A stretch of 8,298 nt of DNA from an uncultured Actinobaculum sp. (GTDB lineage Bacteria; Actinomycetota; Actinomycetes; Actinomycetales; Actinomycetaceae), in NCBI GenBank assembly GCA_938020505.1, contig CALIHR010000028.1:1-8298 (forward strand), read 5' to 3'. Shown piece after piece: positions 5,637 through 8,298 of this stretch; within the stretch, counting starts at the first letter, position 1; every line of letters begins with the position of its first letter. Under the pieces are notes generated by a model, which had not been told where the DNA came from, did not search any database, and saw only the letters and a program-made list of their open reading frames with translations. Made by a program: the position numbers and the translations under genes.

Positions 5637-5841
5637 TGCCAACCGCCTGACAGTGGGGCCGGCCCCGGGGCCGGCCCCACTTCGTAGCTTGACTCCTTCC
5701 CGAGCTCAGTCCGCCGCTCGATGGCTGCCGCTGAACGGGGCACTTTTGCGATCAGACCTGGGTCACAGGCGAATACCCCACAGAAAGGCTCCTTCGTGGT
5801 GTAGATTTAATCATCCAATCTTGAGGTCTCGAGGAGGATCC
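5637..5841. other. Intergenic region between the two lipoprotein genes
   Basis: These 205 bp hold the palindromic terminator at 5652-5681 and the ribosome-binding site of the second lipoprotein gene (AGGAGG, 5832-5837). A possible -10, TAGATT at 5802-5807, has no convincing -35 hexamer. The frame of the second lipoprotein stays open far upstream, but the residues there have no protein-like character. Confidence 0.5.
5652..5681. terminator. 30-bp perfect palindrome, probable transcription terminator
   Basis: The two 15-base halves, all G/C except the outer A-T and T-A pairs, are exact reverse complements with no spacer; the centre lies between 5666 and 5667. It starts 15 bases after the stop of the first lipoprotein gene. 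As RNA it gives a GC stem of about 13 bp with a tetraloop, followed only by a weak T-containing stretch (TTCGTAGCTT overlaps its edge), as is common for actinobacterial terminators. Confidence 0.7.
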
Positions 5842-6618
5842 ATGAACCGGATGAAAATCGCGGCAGCCGTCGCCTCAGTCGCGCTACTCGTCTCTGGGTG
5901 TACGTATGGACGCGACGACGCCTCCAAAGAAACCGCTCTGGAAATCGTCGACGGAGTGGACAATCCTCTGTCGACCGGCGGCAACGCGCTTCCGAGCAAA
6001 GATTTCACCATGAAGGCCGAGATGGTCATTCGCTCTCAGAAAACTTCCGAGCCCACTCGAGGCCGTATGGAGATCTCCTACGACGCCGAAACATCGACGC
6101 TGAAGGCGACTTCCAGTTCTCCAGACGAGAATTCCACTATTTACTTGGTCAAGAATGACAACAATTACAATGCTTATGAGAATATAGACGGCCTGTGGTC
6201 GAAGGAGACTCTGAACAAGACGACTTTTGACAACGCTCTCACCGGTGCGACTGCGGGACTTTCCGATCTGCACCAGCTCATTGAGGATTCGGACGATGTC
6301 GACGTCGAAGTCACCGACGACTACTACATTCTGTCCGCGGAGCCTCCGGCTGGCACGTTGACGTCTATGACAAAGCAATTCGATGACAATGGCGCCGAGG
6401 AGGAAGCTGAAGACGCCGAAAAAGGGCAAATAGAGTTCGCTATTGCTAAAAACAGTAAAAAACTTACAGCCATGAAGGTAAAGATCAAGGGCTCGAAAGA
6501 TAAAACTTACGGCAATTATTCCTTAACTTATGATATTAAAATCAGTGACGACGCTAATGTGAGTTTGAAAGTTCCAGACGAAGCTAAAAACGCCCCCACA
6601 CAGGGAGTTCTCGAATAG
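5842..6618 (+). CDS. Predicted lipoprotein of unknown function (second of a paralogous pair)
   Basis: 258-residue exported protein. MNRMKIAAAVASVALLVSGC is a lipoprotein signal peptide with lipobox VSGC, so Cys20 is the predicted lipid anchor, at the same position as in the preceding gene. The mature part is acidic and beta-rich: a segment at about 53-105, the shared Y-x-x-Y-x-x-I-D-G-L-W motif (about 109-119), an acidic stretch DDNGAEEEAEDAEKG (181-195), and the shared C-terminal block DANVSLKVPDEAKNA (237-251). These parallels with the upstream gene suggest an old tandem duplication with strong divergence elsewhere. The ATG at 5842 follows AGGAGG (5832-5837) by four bases; the in-frame region before it is not part of the protein. 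The 3' portion is AT-rich (about 30% GC in 6481-6540 by hand count). The next gene begins 45 bases after the stop, so the two may be cotranscribed. Function unknown; a DUF6612/LolA-like role in binding a lipid or cell-envelope ligand is only a guess. Confidence 0.85.
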   Translation: MNRMKIAAAVASVALLVSGCTYGRDDASKETALEIVDGVDNPLSTGGNALPSKDFTMKAEMVIRSQKTSEPTRGRMEISYDAETSTLKATSSSPDENSTIYLVKNDNNYNAYENIDGLWSKETLNKTTFDNALTGATAGLSDLHQLIEDSDDVDVEVTDDYYILSAEPPAGTLTSMTKQFDDNGAEEEAEDAEKGQIEFAIAKNSKKLTAMKVKIKGSKDKTYGNYSLTYDIKISDDANVSLKVPDEAKNAPTQGVLE

Positions 6619-6663
6619 CTGAAGAGCCGAAAAGAGCAATAGACGCCGTCCAGGAGGTTCATC

Positions 6664-7002
6664 ATGGAATCCGTTGCCACCGTGACCACATCTCGGGCCG
6701 CCAGATACGGCAAGCAGCTCGCCGCCCACATGGGGCGCAAGATATCCGCTTCCTGGGACGGCGAGTCGGGAAGCCTAAAGTTCTCCGACTCCTGCGCCGT
6801 CGGCCTTCACGCCTCCGATGAAGCGCTGACGATGTCGCTCGAGTGCCCTTCTGATGAGATCGGACACTTCGAATCCGTGATCGGCAGGCATCTGGCGCGT
6901 TTCGGAGCCAGGGAAGCGTTGACTGTGTGCTGGATCCGCGACGACGGTTCGGAGGGGACGACTCAGGGCCCGTTCACCCCGGAGAGCAAACCCGCCGGCT
7001 AG
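6664..7002 (+). CDS. DUF2218 family protein
   Basis: Small cytoplasmic protein of 112 residues with no signal peptide or membrane segment. The order of motifs fits DUF2218: TSRAARYGKQLAAHMGRK (about 9-26), WDGESGSLKF with a following Cys (31-44), a middle strand ALTMSLECPSDEIGHFESV (54-72), then the signature GRHLARFGARE (74-84) and LTVCW (86-90). The family is common in Actinobacteria and Proteobacteria and has no assigned biochemical role that I know of; some members lie near iron-siderophore genes, but nothing here points to that. The start is well supported by AGGAGG (6652-6657), six bases before the ATG. Its GC content returns to the level of the heat-shock genes, in contrast to the AT-rich end of the lipoprotein gene 45 bases upstream. 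It converges on the DUF1684 gene, with 61 bp between stops. Confidence 0.85.
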   Translation: MESVATVTTSRAARYGKQLAAHMGRKISASWDGESGSLKFSDSCAVGLHASDEALTMSLECPSDEIGHFESVIGRHLARFGAREALTVCWIRDDGSEGTTQGPFTPESKPAG

Positions 7003-7063
7003 GCATCGAAGGTCTTCGCGGGCTGGCCGGCAACTCCTCTCAATCGTCTGCGGGCATGTCGCG
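7003..7063. other. Convergent intergenic gap
   Basis: The 61 bp hold a small hairpin CGAAG-GT-CTTCG (7007-7018) and a possible outer pairing of CCCGC (6991-6995, in the end of the upstream gene) with GCGGG (7018-7022). There is no T-run; a terminator is possible but unproven. Confidence 0.35.
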
Positions 7064-7831
7064 CTACGGCCTGCGTTCCCCCGCTCGCACCGGCGCCTCT
7101 ATCACGTTGCCAGCCGGCGGTTGAGGGCAGGTCCCGAAAGGCGTGAAAGCCGCAGGGAAATTGAGCGCCCGGTTGAAGTCGATGGTCACGGCAGCTTCGC
7201 CGGCGGCGGGAGCGGGAAAGCTGACAGACCGCCAATCCGCCGTCTCTACTCCATTGGTTCCGTCGTGGAACACGGCTGTGAGCTCGCCATCACCGCCTTG
7301 GACCGCCAAGCGGGACGAGACGCCCGCGTAAGTGAAGGACACGTCGCCTATGAGATGCGCCGTTCCAGACACCGCCGGATTGGCCGTCGATATGGCGACG
7401 TCCCGGGGGCGACTGTAGGGCGTGAACTCACCGGCGACGACGGCCTGGGGATCGTAGTCATAGGTCGGCACGCCGGTGAAGGCCGTCAAGGTCGGCGCCT
7501 GTGAGTCACGCACCCTGACCAGGTAGCCGGCGCCACGGCGAGCGACTTCCGCGACCTTCGTTCCAGATGATAGCGACATGTCCGAACCGTTCGGAAAGGT
7601 GAAGGTCACCTCCCCCGCGAGGGCCTCGCCGTGCCGGAACACTGAATCTCCGGAGGAGAACGCCGCGCGGACGGTGCCGTCGACAACATGCCAAAGGCCT
7701 GGAAAATCCGGCAGATTCGCCGGTTCAGGGGTGATCCACGTAAGGGAGACGAGGCTCAGCCACCCGTGTTCGTCAGCTAGGGTCGAGTTGCGGCGATTGC
7801 GCCATTCATTCCAGGATTCTTCCGCGGTCAT
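7064..7831 (-). CDS. DUF1684 family protein
   Basis: Predicted 255-residue protein without signal peptide. It shows the DUF1684 layout: an N-terminal W-x-x-W-R-x-x-R (WNEWRNRR, 7-14) then HGWLSLVSLTW (22-32), a central beta-rich part with TYDYDP and FTPYSRPRD, and the C-terminal signature VTIDFNRALNFPAAFTPFGTCPQPPAGN (about 215-242) ending in VRAGER. The usual DFN-R-A-x-N-P-P-C of the family reads N-F-P-A here, so the first conserved cysteine is missing, while the one in TCPxPP remains. The function of the family is not established. I chose ATG 7829-7831 over the farther upstream in-frame ATG at 8023 because homology begins here, because the upstream 64 residues look non-protein-like, and because a -10-like TACAAT lies just before this ATG. 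No ribosome-binding site is present, which fits a leaderless message. Confidence 0.82.
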   Translation of the reverse strand: MTAEESWNEWRNRRNSTLADEHGWLSLVSLTWITPEPANLPDFPGLWHVVDGTVRAAFSSGDSVFRHGEALAGEVTFTFPNGSDMSLSSGTKVAEVARRGAGYLVRVRDSQAPTLTAFTGVPTYDYDPQAVVAGEFTPYSRPRDVAISTANPAVSGTAHLIGDVSFTYAGVSSRLAVQGGDGELTAVFHDGTNGVETADWRSVSFPAPAAGEAAVTIDFNRALNFPAAFTPFGTCPQPPAGNVIEAPVRAGERRP

Positions 7832-7837
7832 ACGGGT

Positions 7838-7843
7838 ATTGTA
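7838..7843 (-). promoter_or_regulatory. -10 element of a leaderless promoter for the DUF1684 gene
   Basis: On the minus strand this reads TACAAT, followed by six bases and then the ATG at 7831. A transcription start at the A of the ATG fits the normal -10 to +1 distance. No good -35 hexamer is visible at the usual spacing. Confidence 0.45.
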
Positions 7844-8154
7844 GGCACCCTCATCGCGAACGCGCCCGCGTGCCGCGAACACCGCCGCCGCATGTGCGTC
7901 CAATGAGATCGATTGAGCGAATGCGCCGCCTTCTACTCCGCCATCGCCCGGAGCGGATGGGTGCCGTCGGCCGGAGGGGACGAAGTGAAGAGACGAGGCT
8001 CCCAGTGCGGAAAGACGAGACACGGTCGTGACGCGGCGACACCAGTGTTCAAGCCGAGACCCCTGGCGCGAAAAGACGAAACTCCGCCGAAGCGGACTGA
8101 CGGATCAGCTCATAAGATCAATGCCCCGCTGTGATTGGCGCCACTCTCGTCGGT

Positions 8155-8184
8155 TTGGTCCTATCACCGAGGCGGATGTAAAAT
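8155..8184 (+). promoter_or_regulatory. Predicted promoter of tRNA-Arg
   Basis: TTGGTC (8155-8160) and TAAAAT (8179-8184) are 18 bp apart, a fair sigma70-type pair. The expected start near 8191 leaves about 19 bases of 5' leader before the mature tRNA end, typical for RNase P processing. Confidence 0.55.
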
Positions 8185-8209
8185 TTTCGACGTCCCGAAT
8201 TCGAGGCAC

Positions 8210-8282
8210 GCGCTCGTAGCTCAATGGATAGAGCATCTGACTACGGATCAGAAGGTTGGGGGTTCGAATCCCTTCGAGCGCG
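8210..8282 (+). tRNA. tRNA-Arg, anticodon ACG
   Basis: A complete cloverleaf of 73 bases can be folded by eye. The acceptor stem pairs GCGCTCG (8210-8216) with CGAGCGC (8275-8281), with discriminator G8282. The D stem pairs GCTC (8219-8222) with GAGC (8231-8234). The anticodon stem pairs TCTGA with TCAGA around the loop CTACGGA (8241-8247), giving anticodon ACG at 8243-8245. The variable loop has five bases, and the T arm GGGGG-TTCGAAT-CCCTT includes two G-U pairs. A34 would be edited to inosine by TadA so that CGU, CGC and CGA are read. The CCA end is not encoded (CCG follows), so it is added after transcription, as in many actinomycetes. Confidence 0.95.
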
Positions 8283-8298
8283 CCGAGGCTCCGCACTG

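Larger units (their letters stand above)
7832..8209. other. Gene-free region between the DUF1684 gene and tRNA-Arg
   Basis: I see no convincing gene in these 378 bp. It holds the TACAAT of the DUF1684 gene at one end and the tRNA promoter at the other. A small hairpin TCCGC-CGAA-GCGGA sits at about 8083-8096. Open frames here lack ribosome-binding sites and protein-like composition. Confidence 0.5.

Noticed and set aside
5533..5841. Upstream in-frame extension of the second lipoprotein
   Set aside because: It crosses the palindromic terminator and overlaps the end of the first lipoprotein; the residues are not protein-like, and the ATG at 5842 has a strong ribosome-binding site and starts a signal peptide.
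7832..8023. 64-residue N-terminal extension of the DUF1684 protein from ATG 8023
   Set aside because: Family similarity begins at MTAEESWNEWRNRR, and the extension has no ribosome-binding site and a composition like non-coding GC-rich DNA.
8105..8296. Minus-strand open frame containing GIRTPNLLIRSQMLYPLSYER
   Set aside because: This is the antisense of the tRNA-Arg gene. The peptide is a well-known false protein that recurs in annotations wherever such a tRNA is translated on the wrong strand.
1..8298. CRISPR arrays, insertion sequences, toxin-antitoxin or phage-defence genes
   Set aside because: I looked for regularly spaced repeats, transposase motifs, terminal inverted repeats and small gene pairs and found none. 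The gene content is ordinary chromosomal.

Overview
This window looks like a chromosomal segment from a high-GC Gram-positive bacterium, probably an actinomycete of the Actinomyces/Schaalia/Bifidobacterium kind. The evidence is a dnaK-grpE-dnaJ-hspR operon ending in an HspR repressor, a DnaK lacking the insertion seen in the ATPase domain of E. coli DnaK, GC-rich housekeeping genes, and a HAIR operator instead of a CIRCE element. I could not assign a genus from the sequence.

Layout. Positions 1-221 (+) hold the last 72 residues of a GH13 alpha-amylase-family enzyme that begins outside the window. Positions 278-4400 (-) hold the heat-shock operon, transcribed dnaK > grpE > dnaJ > hspR. It is tightly packed: dnaK/grpE overlap by four bases as GTGA, there is a 64-base gap before dnaJ, and one base separates dnaJ from hspR. 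The 357-bp divergent region 4401-4757 carries a HAIR operator, a hairpin in the dnaK leader, a second dyad, and a promoter for the gene on the other side. Positions 4758-6618 (+) hold two tandem, distantly similar lipoproteins separated by a 30-bp perfect palindrome that is probably a terminator. A DUF2218 protein follows on the same strand (6664-7002). A convergent DUF1684 protein lies at 7064-7831 (-) and appears to be leaderless. A 378-bp gene-free stretch leads to tRNA-Arg(ACG) at 8210-8282 (+), with a recognisable promoter.

How it works together. DnaK (Hsp70), GrpE (nucleotide exchange) and a zinc-finger-less DnaJ (J-domain partner) form a chaperone cycle. HspR, the last gene, is expected to bind the HAIR site upstream of dnaK with DnaK as co-repressor, closing an autoregulatory loop. 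The lipoproteins are exported and lipid-anchored; their function is not known to me.

I found no CRISPR array, transposon, toxin-antitoxin pair or obvious new multi-gene system. The observations most worth following are a perfect 14-bp inverted repeat inside grpE, a four-residue insertion in the substrate-arch loop of DnaK, the leader hairpin of dnaK, and the paralogous lipoprotein pair with AT-rich 3' portions.
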